Source: Salinibacterium sp. G-O1
GTDB taxonomy: Bacteria > Actinomycetota > Actinomycetes > Actinomycetales > Microbacteriaceae
Reading direction: 5' to 3'
Length of the DNA stretch: 64,000 bases
NCBI RefSeq assembly: GCF_030063305.1
Contig: NZ_JASISV010000002.1
Location: forward strand, 558,001 to 622,000
Shown: in pieces, positions 43,989-54,263 of the stretch
Layout of the letters: each line of letters opens with the position of its first letter
Numbering within the stretch: the first letter of the stretch is position 1
Position numbers and translations under genes: made by a program
Notes under the pieces: model-generated
What the model was told of the DNA's origin: nothing
The model's database searches: none
The model's input: the letters and a program-made list of their open reading frames with translations, nothing else

Positions 43989-45146
43989 TCAACTGCCACT
44001 TGGCACTCGTCTCGACTTGACTTCTCTTGTGGACAACGTCGCGAGCGAATTTTCATAGCCCGCCAAGACCGAGCCCCATGAATAGATATCTGCTGCGCGA
44101 GCTTTTGCGAGTTCAGAATATCTCGCTTGCTCCACACCATCTGACAGTATGTGGTTCAAAGCGTCGATGATTGATTTTCTTTTCACCGCGGCAATGATTC
44201 CGCTCTCACCAAGCACCTCGGTGTTGTACACCGTATCGCGCGCCACGATCGGAGCCCCCAGCGCCATAGCTTGCACCAACGCTGGGTTAGTACCTCCCAC
44301 ACTGTGCCCGTGGAAGTAGACACCAGCGTGTTGCCAAAGAGAAAAGAGCCGCTTGTCATCGCTGACGTGGCCGAGCCATTTGACTCGTGGGTAGTCGGCC
44401 GCAAGCTTGGCGGCTGCTTCATCCAATTCTCCGCCATAGCCGCTGGAGCCCACAATCACGATGTCATGCCGTTGAGCCAAGTCTTTGCATGCCTCGAAAA
44501 ACTCGGGAATCGTATTCTCGGGGACGAATCGCGCAACAACAAGGATGTACCCGCGATGCACCAGCCCAGGCTCGATCGGCAGTTCGGGCTGAGGGTCTCC
44601 GCCGTACGGAATGAAAACACCATCACGGCCGAAGTCACGCCGCCAGCGCGCGCCAATGGCTTCGGCGTCGAAGACGAGTTGGGTTGCGAATCTCGCTGTC
44701 GCCTTTGCACCGCGGAAGAACACCGCTTTCGCCAGACGACCCCATTTGGCGCGATCCCATTCGATGCCGTCCACATTTACCAGCGTGGGTATTCCGCGCA
44801 TACGCAGGAACGGGATCCAGAACCCGTTTGCAACATTCATGATCAGCGCCACGTCAGGTTTGCGACGGGCGGCATCAAGCGTTGATGTGAACCCGTAGGA
44901 AAGCGTGCTTAGCGACTTGGTCTCGAAACCACGAGTGACGCGGGTCGTGACTCGTGAATCGCGCGTCGGGTCATCGACGCGTGTTGACCCAGGGCGGCCG
45001 TACACCGTGACATCCCAGCCAGCGTCGACGAGGTGCGGCGCCAATCGACGCACCGCCGTTTCAAAACCACCGTAATAGCTCGGGTATCCCCTGGTACCGA
45101 TAATCGCCACCGAGGGCTTGCGGGTATCCGGGCTGGAGACTTTCAC
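43989..45146 (-). CDS. Glycosyltransferase with DUF1972 (rhamnosyltransferase-like)
   Basis: The 385-residue GT-B enzyme begins with a DUF1972 domain (VAIIGTRGYPSYYGGFETAV) typical of rhamnosyltransferases that add an early sugar in exopolysaccharide synthesis; the donor domain has SVGGTNPALVQAMALGAPIVA. GTG 45146 is chosen because it overlaps the TGA of a short upstream ORF as GTGA, while the longer frame to 45290 has no ribosome binding site. First large gene of the cluster; the specific sugar is inferred only from family habit. Confidence 0.87.
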   Translation of the reverse strand: MKVSSPDTRKPSVAIIGTRGYPSYYGGFETAVRRLAPHLVDAGWDVTVYGRPGSTRVDDPTRDSRVTTRVTRGFETKSLSTLSYGFTSTLDAARRKPDVALIMNVANGFWIPFLRMRGIPTLVNVDGIEWDRAKWGRLAKAVFFRGAKATARFATQLVFDAEAIGARWRRDFGRDGVFIPYGGDPQPELPIEPGLVHRGYILVVARFVPENTIPEFFEACKDLAQRHDIVIVGSSGYGGELDEAAAKLAADYPRVKWLGHVSDDKRLFSLWQHAGVYFHGHSVGGTNPALVQAMALGAPIVARDTVYNTEVLGESGIIAAVKRKSIIDALNHILSDGVEQARYSELAKARAADIYSWGSVLAGYENSLATLSTREVKSRRVPSGS

Positions 45147-45247
45147 TTCTGACCACACGCGGTCGCGACAGCGATTGACGCGAACCTGGGTCGTTCGCGA
45201 GGGGCAGCCGCCGTGGCTGCAGGGAAGGCGGTTTCGAATACCGTCAT
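45143..45247 (-). CDS. Short leader ORF (34 aa) coupled to the DUF1972 glycosyltransferase
   Basis: A 34-residue frame (MTVFETAFPAATAAAPRERP, then RFASIAVATACGQK) starts at ATG 45247, eight bases after AAGGAG, one of the best ribosome binding sites in the window. Its TGA overlaps the GTG of the glycosyltransferase. It may be a leader peptide that drives coupled translation, or the residual N-terminus of a deleted gene such as an initiating sugar-phosphate transferase. No homologue is recognised. Confidence 0.5.
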   Translation of the reverse strand: MTVFETAFPAATAAAPRERPRFASIAVATACGQK

Positions 45248-45362
45248 GTCGGCTGCTCCTTAGTGCAGCTTCGACTATATGGACGAACACTCATGAACAT
45301 CGAACCCGAGGGCCCAACTGAGCGTCGCGGCAACCCGGCCGCTCGCCCAACCGGCACCGCGC

Positions 45363-47129
<1,767 letters not shown>

Positions 47130-47169
47130 TTACTCTTTCGTCTCAGATGTGGTCAGCCAATGACGGACT

Positions 47170-47207
47170 CCGCGACGAGTGAGGCCTGAAGTTAGGACTC
47201 GTCGCGG
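47170..47207 (-). promoter_or_regulatory. Leucine attenuator hairpin before leuA
   Basis: An 11-bp perfect stem (CCGCGACGAGT/ACTCGTCGCGG; 47197-47207 with 47170-47180) overlaps the last codons of the Leu-rich leader peptide. Ribosome position on the leader would decide whether the stem forms. No U-run follows, so control may act through another fold, Rho, or access to leuA, as in the leucine leader elements predicted for other actinobacteria. Confidence 0.65.
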
Positions 47208-47236
47208 CAGCTAAGAAGGAGCAGACCGGTAAGCAC
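47192..47236 (-). CDS. leuA leader peptide (14 aa)
   Basis: The frame GTG..TAA reads MLTGLLLLSCRDES, with five Leu codons (CTT, CTG, CTC, CTT, CTT) in the first eight positions. It lies about 70 bases upstream of leuA, and its 3' end forms one arm of an 11-bp hairpin. This is the arrangement of a leucine attenuation leader. The GTG sits seven bases after a TATTCT -10-like hexamer, so the transcript may be leaderless. Confidence 0.8.
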   Translation of the reverse strand: MLTGLLLLSCRDES

Positions 47237-47242
47237 GCGTTC

Positions 47243-47248
47243 AGAATA
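47243..47248 (-). promoter_or_regulatory. Candidate -10 element of the leu leader
   Basis: TATTCT on the minus strand ends six bases before the leader GTG; the expected transcription start would fall on the GTG itself. No good -35 hexamer is visible at 16-18 bases. Confidence 0.4.
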
Positions 47249-47326
47249 ACACGGCACCCGAGCCGACGTTCGAGACGTCGGGAACGTTGGGTGGTGGATG
47301 CCGCGGCAGCAGGCCACCATGGAACC

Positions 47327-47941
47327 ATGTCTCCTCGAACCGCCCGCGCACTGCTGCCACTCATGCTCGCGGCCGCCCTCGGCCTGAGCGCCTGCGCGAC
47401 CCTATCGCCCTCCCCCGCCGACGGCGGACCAAGCCCTGCCGGCCCCATCGATGTCGTCGGACAGGGCACCGTCATCCAGGTCGGCGATGCCGCCCCCGAG
47501 TTCTGCCTGGGTGGCGTGGCCGAGTCGTACCCGCCCCAGTGCTCCGGCCCCGAGCTCAGCGGCTGGGACTGGGCCGCGTATGAGGGGTCCGAGACGGCGA
47601 GCAACGTGACGTGGGGCACCTATGCGGTCTTCGGAAACTGGGACGGCAACGTGCTCAGCGTCGACAGCGCGATCATGCTCGCCCTGTATGACACGGTGGC
47701 CGAGGTCGATCCACTCCTCGACGAGGCCAACGCAGGCTCATCGAGCGAACAGCAGCTGCTCACCATTCAGGACGGGATCTTCGACGCCGCTCCCGTCGAG
47801 GTGCTCTCGAGCTGGCCAGACAACGGCTACCTGTTCGTGTGGGTGGTGTACGACGACGGCTCCGTGCAGGCCTGGGCCGACACCACCTACGGCCCCGACG
47901 TCGTGGCGGTGCGCTCAGCCCTGAAGCCCCTCGACGGGTAG
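47327..47941 (+). CDS. Predicted lipoprotein, unknown function
   Basis: The 204-residue protein has a lipoprotein signal (MSPRTARALLPLMLAAALGL, lipobox LSAC) and a Ser/Pro-rich linker. The mature domain has CLGGVAESYPPQCSGPEL and GWDWAAYEG segments followed by VTWGTYAVFGNWDGNVLSV, suggesting a small beta-rich extracytoplasmic domain. ATG 47327 is chosen over an upstream GTG at 47291 because it gives a proper signal peptide. Divergent from leuA and convergent with the next gene (12 bases between stops). Confidence 0.85.
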   Translation: MSPRTARALLPLMLAAALGLSACATLSPSPADGGPSPAGPIDVVGQGTVIQVGDAAPEFCLGGVAESYPPQCSGPELSGWDWAAYEGSETASNVTWGTYAVFGNWDGNVLSVDSAIMLALYDTVAEVDPLLDEANAGSSSEQQLLTIQDGIFDAAPVEVLSSWPDNGYLFVWVVYDDGSVQAWADTTYGPDVVAVRSALKPLDG

Positions 47942-47953
47942 AGCCGCGGCGAG

Positions 47954-49078
47954 CTAGTTCTTCACCTGGCTCGTGGTCACGACCGTCAGCCACGGCCCTG
48001 CAGGCACGTCGGCCCGGTCGACGAAACGCCAGCTGACCTTGTCGCTGTCGCCGTCGAGTGACGCGAAGCCGAGGCATCCATTCAGCGCCGGCGACACATC
48101 CATGCCCGCGCCCTGCGTCTTGTCACCGCTGAACTTCTTGTTCTCGGGGCGGGCGTCGGTCGTGCCGAACACGTAGTTGGCGTCGTGGTACAGCGTGCCG
48201 CTCGAGGGGCCAGCATCCTGCACCTGGCCGTAGCAGGTTGCGCCATTGGGCCCCTTGATCTCCACCCAGGCGTTCTTCATGTACGAATGGTTCTTATCGT
48301 TGCAGCGGTTGATTCCGGATGCCGCGTTGTCTGCCGCGGCCCACGGAATAGTCGTGCAGCGCTGCGCGAAACCTATCTTGTCGTTGAGGTCATCGAACGG
48401 CAGGTCGAGGTAGAAGGGATTCTGCTTCGGGGTGATGCTCGTCGGGAAGAACCCGTTGGATGCCCGGCGCGTCTCGGTGCGGCACGTGCCCGACGAGGCG
48501 ACACCATCGCAGCCGCCATAGTTGGCGAACCACTTGGCGTCGTAGGTGGAGAACATCTGGCTGCCATCGGGCAGGGAGGCATCGAAAATCTCGCCCACCC
48601 AGAAAGTGGTCGACACGATGTTGGTGTGCAGCGGGTACTTCGCCACCACCGGGATCGGCGCCACAAACGCGATCGGAGCCGGGACGTGCACGAGCGTCGG
48701 AGCCGTGACAACAGCGACGGGAGCGGCCATCGGGGTCAAGGTTGGGGCCGCAACCGGGGTTGGCTCGGGGCTGGGCGCGAGGGTTGGCGCGTTCGTGGGC
48801 GCGGGCGCTGCGGTCGACGCTGGCGGCTGGTCCTGAAGGGCGACCTCGGCCAGTGCAGGCTCAGCCGTGCTGGGCACGCTAAGTGGGACGTCGCTGTGCT
48901 TGTGCTCGGCGTAACCACGAGGAGCGGAGGTGGCGTCGCCAGCGCCGGCCCAGGCCGCCGACGTTCCAATAGTTACGAGCGCGACCACGGCGATGGCGGC
49001 TGCAACCGCGAGGCCGGCGCGCCGGTTCACCTGCGTGCGCGTCGACAGGACAGACGCGCGTTCAAGATGCTGATTCAT
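47954..49078 (-). CDS. Secreted protein with DPBB-like C-terminal domain (paralogue 1)
   Basis: The 374-residue protein has a long signal region with helix AVAAAIAVVALVTIGTSAAWAG, a Pro/Ala/Thr-rich linker (about residues 50-150) and a C-terminal domain of about 220 residues with six or more Cys. The segments CYGQVQDAGPSSG and GMDVSPALNGCLGF resemble the D-x-GP and DLSP signatures of double-psi beta-barrel (RlpA/expansin-like) domains, so wall or polysaccharide binding is possible; this fold call is inference. Closely similar to the next gene over the C-terminal domain, a clear tandem duplication. Confidence 0.8.
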   Translation of the reverse strand: MNQHLERASVLSTRTQVNRRAGLAVAAAIAVVALVTIGTSAAWAGAGDATSAPRGYAEHKHSDVPLSVPSTAEPALAEVALQDQPPASTAAPAPTNAPTLAPSPEPTPVAAPTLTPMAAPVAVVTAPTLVHVPAPIAFVAPIPVVAKYPLHTNIVSTTFWVGEIFDASLPDGSQMFSTYDAKWFANYGGCDGVASSGTCRTETRRASNGFFPTSITPKQNPFYLDLPFDDLNDKIGFAQRCTTIPWAAADNAASGINRCNDKNHSYMKNAWVEIKGPNGATCYGQVQDAGPSSGTLYHDANYVFGTTDARPENKKFSGDKTQGAGMDVSPALNGCLGFASLDGDSDKVSWRFVDRADVPAGPWLTVVTTSQVKN

Positions 49079-49173
49079 CGTGGAAATCCCCCAAAGCTGC
49101 GACGCCTCGATCTCAAATCCCCCCACGAGATCTGCGACACGCCATGTTCCAACGCGATGAATATAACCCAAGA

Positions 49174-49230
49174 AGGGTGGAATCCCTAGCGCAGGAGCGA
49201 ATTAGCTTCTGGATGCCGGGATTCCACCCT
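49174..49230. other. Inverted repeat between the two paralogous secreted-protein genes
   Basis: Perfect 13-bp arms (AGGGTGGAATCCC at 49174-49186; complement at 49218-49230) flank 31 bases. It starts 18 bases beyond the stop of the upstream paralogue (49248, minus strand). No U-run follows, so it may be a weak terminator, an mRNA-stabilising hairpin or a protein site upstream of the second paralogue. Confidence 0.55.
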
Positions 49231-49247
49231 CGTGGAAGCAGCTGACG

Positions 49248-50378
49248 TTAGTTGGTCACCTGGCTCGTGGTTACGGTCTTCAGCCACGGTCCGGCGGGCA
49301 CATCGGCCTCGTCGATGAAGCGCCAGTCGACGTGGTCGCTGTCGCCGTCGAGGGAAGCGAAGCCGAGGCATCCGTTCAGGGCCGGTGAGACATCCATGCC
49401 GGCGCCCTGTGAGGAGTCGCCACTGAACTTCTTGTTCTCCGGACGAGCATCGTTCTTTCCGAAGACGTAGTTAGCGTCGTGGTAGAGCGATCCGCTGGAT
49501 GGGCCAGCATCCTGCACCTGGCCGTAGCAGGTAGCCCCGTTCGGACCGGTGAGCTGCACCCAGCTGTTCTTCATGTACGAGTAGTTCTGGTCGCCACAGT
49601 GGTTGACTCCCGAGGCGGCGTTGTCTGCCAGTGCCCACGGAATAGTCGTGCAGCGCTGCGCAAAGCCGGCCTTGTCGTTGAGGTCATCGAACGGCAGGTC
49701 GAGGTAGAACGGGTTCTGCTTCGGGGTCATCGAAGTGGGGAAGTAACCGTTAGCCGCGGTTCGCTTCTCGGTGCTGCACTTCCCCGACGATGCGACGCCG
49801 TCGCAGCCGCCGTAGTTGGCGAACCACTTGGCGTCATACGTGGAGAACATCTGGCTGCCGTCCGGCAGTGAGGCGTCAAAGATCTCGCCGACCCAGAACG
49901 ACGTCGCCACAACGTTGGTGTGCAGCGGGTAGCTCGTGCTCACGGGCTCGACCGGAGCCGGGGCGGGAGCGGGAGCGGGAGCGGGAGCGGGAGTCACCGG
50001 CAATGCCGATGGGGGCGATACCGGCTCTATCGGGATCGACGTCGGGGTGGCGGTAGGCACTGCCGACGGCGTTGCACTCGGCGTCGCGGTCGGGTTGGGA
50101 GTCGACGTCGAGGCCTGGTCGCGTGAGCCAGAACGCTTTCGGTCGCTGCGACCGTCGTGCCGGTGCCCGCGGTAGTCAGACTGGCTGGCCGACGAATCGC
50201 GCGAACCCCACTTGTTCTTTCCACCGTTACCGTAGTCGCCGTTTCCCGCCCAGGCGGCCGTTGCGCCGACGGAAAGGAAAGCGAAGGCGGTGATCGCCGC
50301 AGCAACCCCCATCGTCTTGCGTCGTTTGACCTGCTTGCGTGCTGCGAGTCTGGTGGCGCGTTCGTTCAACAAGTTCAT
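49248..50378 (-). CDS. Secreted protein with DPBB-like C-terminal domain (paralogue 2)
   Basis: The 376-residue paralogue of the neighbouring gene has a signal region (MGVAAAITAFAFLSVGATAA, WAG cleavage area), a charged Gly/Ser/Arg segment (residues about 50-95), a Thr/Pro then Ala-Pro linker, and the same 220-residue C-terminal domain with WVGEIFDASLPDGSQMFSTY, CYGQVQDAGPSSG and GMDVSPALNGCLGF. C-terminal domains are near-identical over long runs while linkers differ. Role unknown; location outside the membrane is supported. Transcribed before paralogue 1, possibly separately. Confidence 0.8.
   Translation of the reverse strand: MNLLNERATRLAARKQVKRRKTMGVAAAITAFAFLSVGATAAWAGNGDYGNGGKNKWGSRDSSASQSDYRGHRHDGRSDRKRSGSRDQASTSTPNPTATPSATPSAVPTATPTSIPIEPVSPPSALPVTPAPAPAPAPAPAPVEPVSTSYPLHTNVVATSFWVGEIFDASLPDGSQMFSTYDAKWFANYGGCDGVASSGKCSTEKRTAANGYFPTSMTPKQNPFYLDLPFDDLNDKAGFAQRCTTIPWALADNAASGVNHCGDQNYSYMKNSWVQLTGPNGATCYGQVQDAGPSSGSLYHDANYVFGKNDARPENKKFSGDSSQGAGMDVSPALNGCLGFASLDGDSDHVDWRFIDEADVPAGPWLKTVTTSQVTN
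49963..49992. repeat. Hexanucleotide repeat (GCGGGA x5)
   Basis: Five perfect copies of GCGGGA encode the Ala-Pro run in the linker of paralogue 2. Changes by one unit would lengthen or shorten the linker by two residues without shifting frame. Confidence 0.85.
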
Positions 50379-50539
50379 TCAGAGGAGCTTTCGTGAGTCG
50401 GTGACGCACCGATCACAAATCCATCCACAGAATCTACGGCACGCATTTTCTAACGCGGCCACCGTAACCCGCTCACAGGTTTAAGTCACAATTCAGCAAC
50501 GATTAACCGCCAACACTCAGAAAGCCCTGCCTACATGGG

Positions 50540-51445
50540 CTAGAATCCCAGGCGGCCCAGCTGCTTCGCGTCACGCTGCCACTCTTTGGCGACCTTCACG
50601 CGCATCGACAGGAACACCTGGCGACCCAGCAGTTTCTCGATCTGCGTACGAGCGCGAGCTCCCACCTCCTGCAGTCGCTGCCCCTGGTGGCCGATGATGA
50701 TGCCCTTTTGGCTGTCACGTTCGACAAAAAGGTTGGCGTAGATCTCGAGCAGGTCTTTCGACTCGCTCTCGATCATGTCGTCAATGGTGACCGCGATGGA
50801 GTGCGGCAATTCGTCAGTGACGCCCTCGAGAGCGGCCTCGCGAATGAGCTCGCTGATGCGCGATTCCGTCGTTTCGTCGGTGACCGCGCCCTCCGGATAC
50901 AGGGCCTCTGACGTCGGCATGAGCTTGACCAGTTCGGTCGCCAGAATGTCGAGCTGAATCTTGTCGAACGACGAGATCGGGATGATCGCATCCCAGTCGC
51001 GCAGCGCGCTGACGGCCTGCAGCTGTTCGGCTACGCCCGGGCGCGATGACGCATCGATCTTGGTGACGATCGCCACTTTCTTAGCCCTGGGGAACGAGTC
51101 GAGCTGCTCGTTGATGTAACGATCGCCCGGACCGATCTTCTCGTTCGCGGGGAGGCACAGCCCGATCACGTCAACCTCGCCGAGCGTTTCCTGCACAATA
51201 CTGTTCAGTCGCTCACCGAGCAGAGTGCGTGGTCTGTGCATGCCGGGGGTGTCAACAATGACGAGCTGGCCGTTGCTGTGATGCACAATGCCCCGGATGG
51301 CACGACGCGTGGTTTGCGGCTTCGAGGAGGTGATCGCCACCTTCTCCCCCACCAGCGCGTTGGTCAGAGTCGACTTTCCCACGTTGGGTCGCCCGACAAA
51401 CGAGACGAATCCCGCTCGGTATGGTGCTTCATCAGAATGGGCCAC
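50540..51445 (-). CDS. era: GTPase Era
   Basis: This 301-residue ribosome-assembly GTPase has G1 GRPNVGKST, G3 DTPGM, a G4 variant TKIDAS, and a C-terminal KH domain (EKLLGRQVFLSMRVKVAKEW) that binds the 3' end of 16S rRNA. It starts 2 bases after the stop of the CBS-domain gene and ends the hrcA-to-era gene run. Length is normal. Confidence 0.96.
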   Translation of the reverse strand: MAHSDEAPYRAGFVSFVGRPNVGKSTLTNALVGEKVAITSSKPQTTRRAIRGIVHHSNGQLVIVDTPGMHRPRTLLGERLNSIVQETLGEVDVIGLCLPANEKIGPGDRYINEQLDSFPRAKKVAIVTKIDASSRPGVAEQLQAVSALRDWDAIIPISSFDKIQLDILATELVKLMPTSEALYPEGAVTDETTESRISELIREAALEGVTDELPHSIAVTIDDMIESESKDLLEIYANLFVERDSQKGIIIGHQGQRLQEVGARARTQIEKLLGRQVFLSMRVKVAKEWQRDAKQLGRLGF

Positions 51446-51447
51446 GG

Positions 51448-52746
51448 TTAGTCCGCCTTTTCAGTGTTGAACGCCGTTTCGGCGTCGATAAGGGCCGCAT
51501 CGCGCTCGACCAGCACCGTGCTGAGTCGCTTGCGGCGACCCTCCGTGCGGTCGGCCGTGAGCACGAGCCCCGAGTATTCTGCGCTTGAACCGGCGGTGGG
51601 AAGCCGTCCGAGCACCTTGGTGATGAGCCCACCCACGGAGTCGACCTCGTCGTCTTCGAGTTCGAGCCCGAACAGGTCGCCCAGTTCGTCGATGGCGAGC
51701 CTCGCGCTGACGCGATATCGGCCGTTGCCCAGGTCTTCCACCTCGGCGATGTCGTTGTCGTACTCGTCTGAGATGTCGCCGACGAGCTCTTCGATGAGGT
51801 CTTCGAGCGTCACCAGTCCCGCGATGCCGCCGTACTCATCGACGACCATCGCCAGGTGGTTGGATTCGAGCTGCATCTGGCGCAGCAGGCTGTCGGCCTT
51901 CTGCGATTCGGGCACGAAGAGTGCTGGGCGTGCCAGCTCCGCTGCGGTCAGGGTCTCGGCATCCAGCGTCTGCTCGTAAACCACCCGAGAGACGTCGCGC
52001 AGGTAGATGATGCCCAGCACCTGGTCGATGTCGCCGCCGATGACCGGCATGCGAGAGACACCCTTGCTCAGGAACAGCCCCATGGCGGCGCCCATCGTCG
52101 CATCATCATCGATGGTGATCATGTCGGTTCGCGGCAGCATCACCTCGCGCACGACGGTGTCGTTGAATTCGAAGATCGAGTGGATGAGCTCGCGGTCGTC
52201 CTCCTCGAGCACCTCGAGCTCAGTCGCCTCGTCCACCATGCTCAGCAGCTGTTCTTCGCTGGAGAAGGTGGCGCTGGGTGGCCGACCGGGCGTGACCTTG
52301 TTGCCCAGCGCGACGAGCGCGGCCGCGACCGGGCCGAGCACCACGCGGATGGCGTGCACTATCGGGGCCGAAAACTTCATGATCGGCCTCGCGTTGGCTC
52401 GACCCACGCTGCGGGGGCTCGAGCCCACCAGCACGAATGACGCTCCGGTCATGATCAGCGCCGCCAGCAGCAGCGTGATCCACCATTCCTCGATCGAGTA
52501 CGCGAACGCGAGCGTGACGAGCACAGCGGCCGTGGTCTCGGTGACAATCCTCATGAAGTTGAGCGCGTTGATGTGGGTGCCGGGGTCGCGGGCGATGGCG
52601 AGCAGCGACGGACCCGAGCGGCTCTGCGCCGCCAGATCTGACAGGTCGCTGCGGCTGAGGACGCCGAGCGCTGCGTCTGCCGCCGCGAGCAGTCCGCCGA
52701 AGACGACCAGGACAACCGCGACGCTGATGAAGATCCCGATCAGCAT
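51448..52746 (-). CDS. CNNM/CorC-type membrane protein with CBS domains
   Basis: The 432-residue protein has an N-terminal DUF21 (CNNM) transmembrane domain, with helices near residues 1-25, 65-110 and 130-155. A CBS pair follows (MLPRTDMITIDDDATMGAAM and FVPESQKADSLLRQMQLESN with DEYGGIAGLVTLEDLIEELV), then a C-terminal CorC/HlyC domain. Relatives take part in Mg export. The gene lies between ybeY and era, its usual actinobacterial place. Confidence 0.92.
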   Translation of the reverse strand: MLIGIFISVAVVLVVFGGLLAAADAALGVLSRSDLSDLAAQSRSGPSLLAIARDPGTHINALNFMRIVTETTAAVLVTLAFAYSIEEWWITLLLAALIMTGASFVLVGSSPRSVGRANARPIMKFSAPIVHAIRVVLGPVAAALVALGNKVTPGRPPSATFSSEEQLLSMVDEATELEVLEEDDRELIHSIFEFNDTVVREVMLPRTDMITIDDDATMGAAMGLFLSKGVSRMPVIGGDIDQVLGIIYLRDVSRVVYEQTLDAETLTAAELARPALFVPESQKADSLLRQMQLESNHLAMVVDEYGGIAGLVTLEDLIEELVGDISDEYDNDIAEVEDLGNGRYRVSARLAIDELGDLFGLELEDDEVDSVGGLITKVLGRLPTAGSSAEYSGLVLTADRTEGRRKRLSTVLVERDAALIDAETAFNTEKAD

Positions 52747-52752
52747 TCGTGG

Positions 52753-53214
52753 CTACTTTCGTTGTTCAGCGAGGGCGAAGCCGACGAGGATGTCGCGCTG
52801 AAGGCCGAACATCTCCTTCTCTTCGTCGGGCTCGGCGTGGTCGAACCCGAGTAGGTGCAGGATGCCGTGGGTGGTGAGCAGCAGCATCTCTTCGATGGGG
52901 CTGTGACCAGCAGTTTCGGCTTGCTCGATCGCCACCTGCGGGCACACCACAATGTCTCCCAGCAGGCCGGCGGGGGTGAGCGCGTCTTCGCTGCCCGGCC
53001 GCAGTTCATCCATCGGGAAGCTCAGCACGTCGGTGGGGCCCGGCTCGTCCATCCACTGCACGTGAAGCTGCTCCATGGCCGCTTCGTCGACGAAAACTAT
53101 CGCGAGCTCCGCGTCTGGATGCACGTGCATCTGGTCGAGCGCGAACACCGAGAGGCGCTGAATGGCCTGCTCGTCGACGGCGACCCCCGACTCGTTGTTG
53201 ATCTCGATGCTCAC
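52753..53214 (-). CDS. ybeY: Endoribonuclease YbeY (rRNA maturation)
   Basis: The 153-residue metalloprotein has the zinc-binding signature [17 protein letters not shown] near the C-terminus. It acts in 16S rRNA 3' processing and ribosome quality control. Its start overlaps the PhoH-like stop by 4 nt, the usual coupling of these two genes. Confidence 0.95.
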   Translation of the reverse strand: MSIEINNESGVAVDEQAIQRLSVFALDQMHVHPDAELAIVFVDEAAMEQLHVQWMDEPGPTDVLSFPMDELRPGSEDALTPAGLLGDIVVCPQVAIEQAETAGHSPIEEMLLLTTHGILHLLGFDHAEPDEEKEMFGLQRDILVGFALAEQRK

Positions 53215-54263
53215 GGGGTGGCCTTCCTGTTGCGCCGGCCATCCCGCTCGAATTTCTCGAGCTGCTGTTCGGCGTCATATTGCGTGTAAGCGTCGACGAT
53301 CTGCCCGACGAGGCTGTGCCGAACAACGTCGGCGCTGGTCAGCCTCGCGAAGTGGATGTCGTCGACGTCATCGAGAATGGATGTCACCAGCTGCAGCCCC
53401 GACGCTCCCGCGGGTAGGTCCACCTGCGTGATGTCGCCCGTGACGACCATCTTCGAGCCGAAACCAAGTCGGGTGAGGAACATCTTCATCTGCTCGGGGG
53501 TGGTGTTCTGCGCCTCGTCGAGCACGACGAAGGCATTGTTGAGCGTGCGTCCACGCATATAAGCGAGCGGGGCGACCTCGACGGTTCCCGCTGCGAGCAG
53601 CTTGGGCACGAGCTCGGGATCCATCATCTCGTTGAGCGCGTCATAGAGCGGGCGAAGATAAGGGTCGATCTTGTCGGTGAGCGAGCCCGGCAGGAAGCCG
53701 AGCCGCTCCCCCGCCTCGATGGCGGGACGGCTCAGGATGATGCGCTCCACCTCTTTGCGCTGCAGGGCCTGCACCGCCTTCGCCATCGCCAGGTAGGTCT
53801 TGCCCGTTCCGGCCGGTCCGATTCCGAAGACGATCGTGTTGTCGTCGATCGCGTCGACGTATTCCTTCTGGCCCAGAGTCTTGGGGCGCACACTCTTGCC
53901 GCGCGAGGTCAGGATCGCCTGGCTGAGCAGCTCTGCCGGGCTGCCCGACTTCGATTCGAGGATGCGCGCCGACGATCTCACCTCGACGGGGCCGAGGTCA
54001 ACGCCATCCCGAACCAAGTGCACGAGCTCGTCTACGAGCACTCGTGCCGCATGCACCTGGTCTGCGTCGCCGCTGAGGGTGATCTTGTTGCCCCTGACGA
54101 GCACCTCGACGAGCGGGTACTGCTTCTCGATGGTGTGCAGCAGGCGATCCTGCGGACCGAGCAGCCTCACCATGGCCACGCCATCCACCTCCAGGTCGAC
54201 CCGGTTCTCGAGCTGACCGGCGTCGGCACGGTCGCGTGCGGTGGATTTGTCGCTAGAAACCAA
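53211..54263 (-). CDS. PhoH-like ATPase
   Basis: The 350-residue protein has a short KH-like N-terminal region ([20 protein letters not shown]) and a PhoH P-loop domain with Walker [16 protein letters not shown] and Walker [17 protein letters not shown]. It is thought to be an RNA-linked helicase-type ATPase working with YbeY. TTG 54263 is preferred because GGAAGG lies five bases upstream; it overlaps the HIT gene end by 11 nt. A longer frame to 54329 would overlap HIT more. Confidence 0.92.
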   Translation of the reverse strand: MVSSDKSTARDRADAGQLENRVDLEVDGVAMVRLLGPQDRLLHTIEKQYPLVEVLVRGNKITLSGDADQVHAARVLVDELVHLVRDGVDLGPVEVRSSARILESKSGSPAELLSQAILTSRGKSVRPKTLGQKEYVDAIDDNTIVFGIGPAGTGKTYLAMAKAVQALQRKEVERIILSRPAIEAGERLGFLPGSLTDKIDPYLRPLYDALNEMMDPELVPKLLAAGTVEVAPLAYMRGRTLNNAFVVLDEAQNTTPEQMKMFLTRLGFGSKMVVTGDITQVDLPAGASGLQLVTSILDDVDDIHFARLTSADVVRHSLVGQIVDAYTQYDAEQQLEKFERDGRRNRKATP

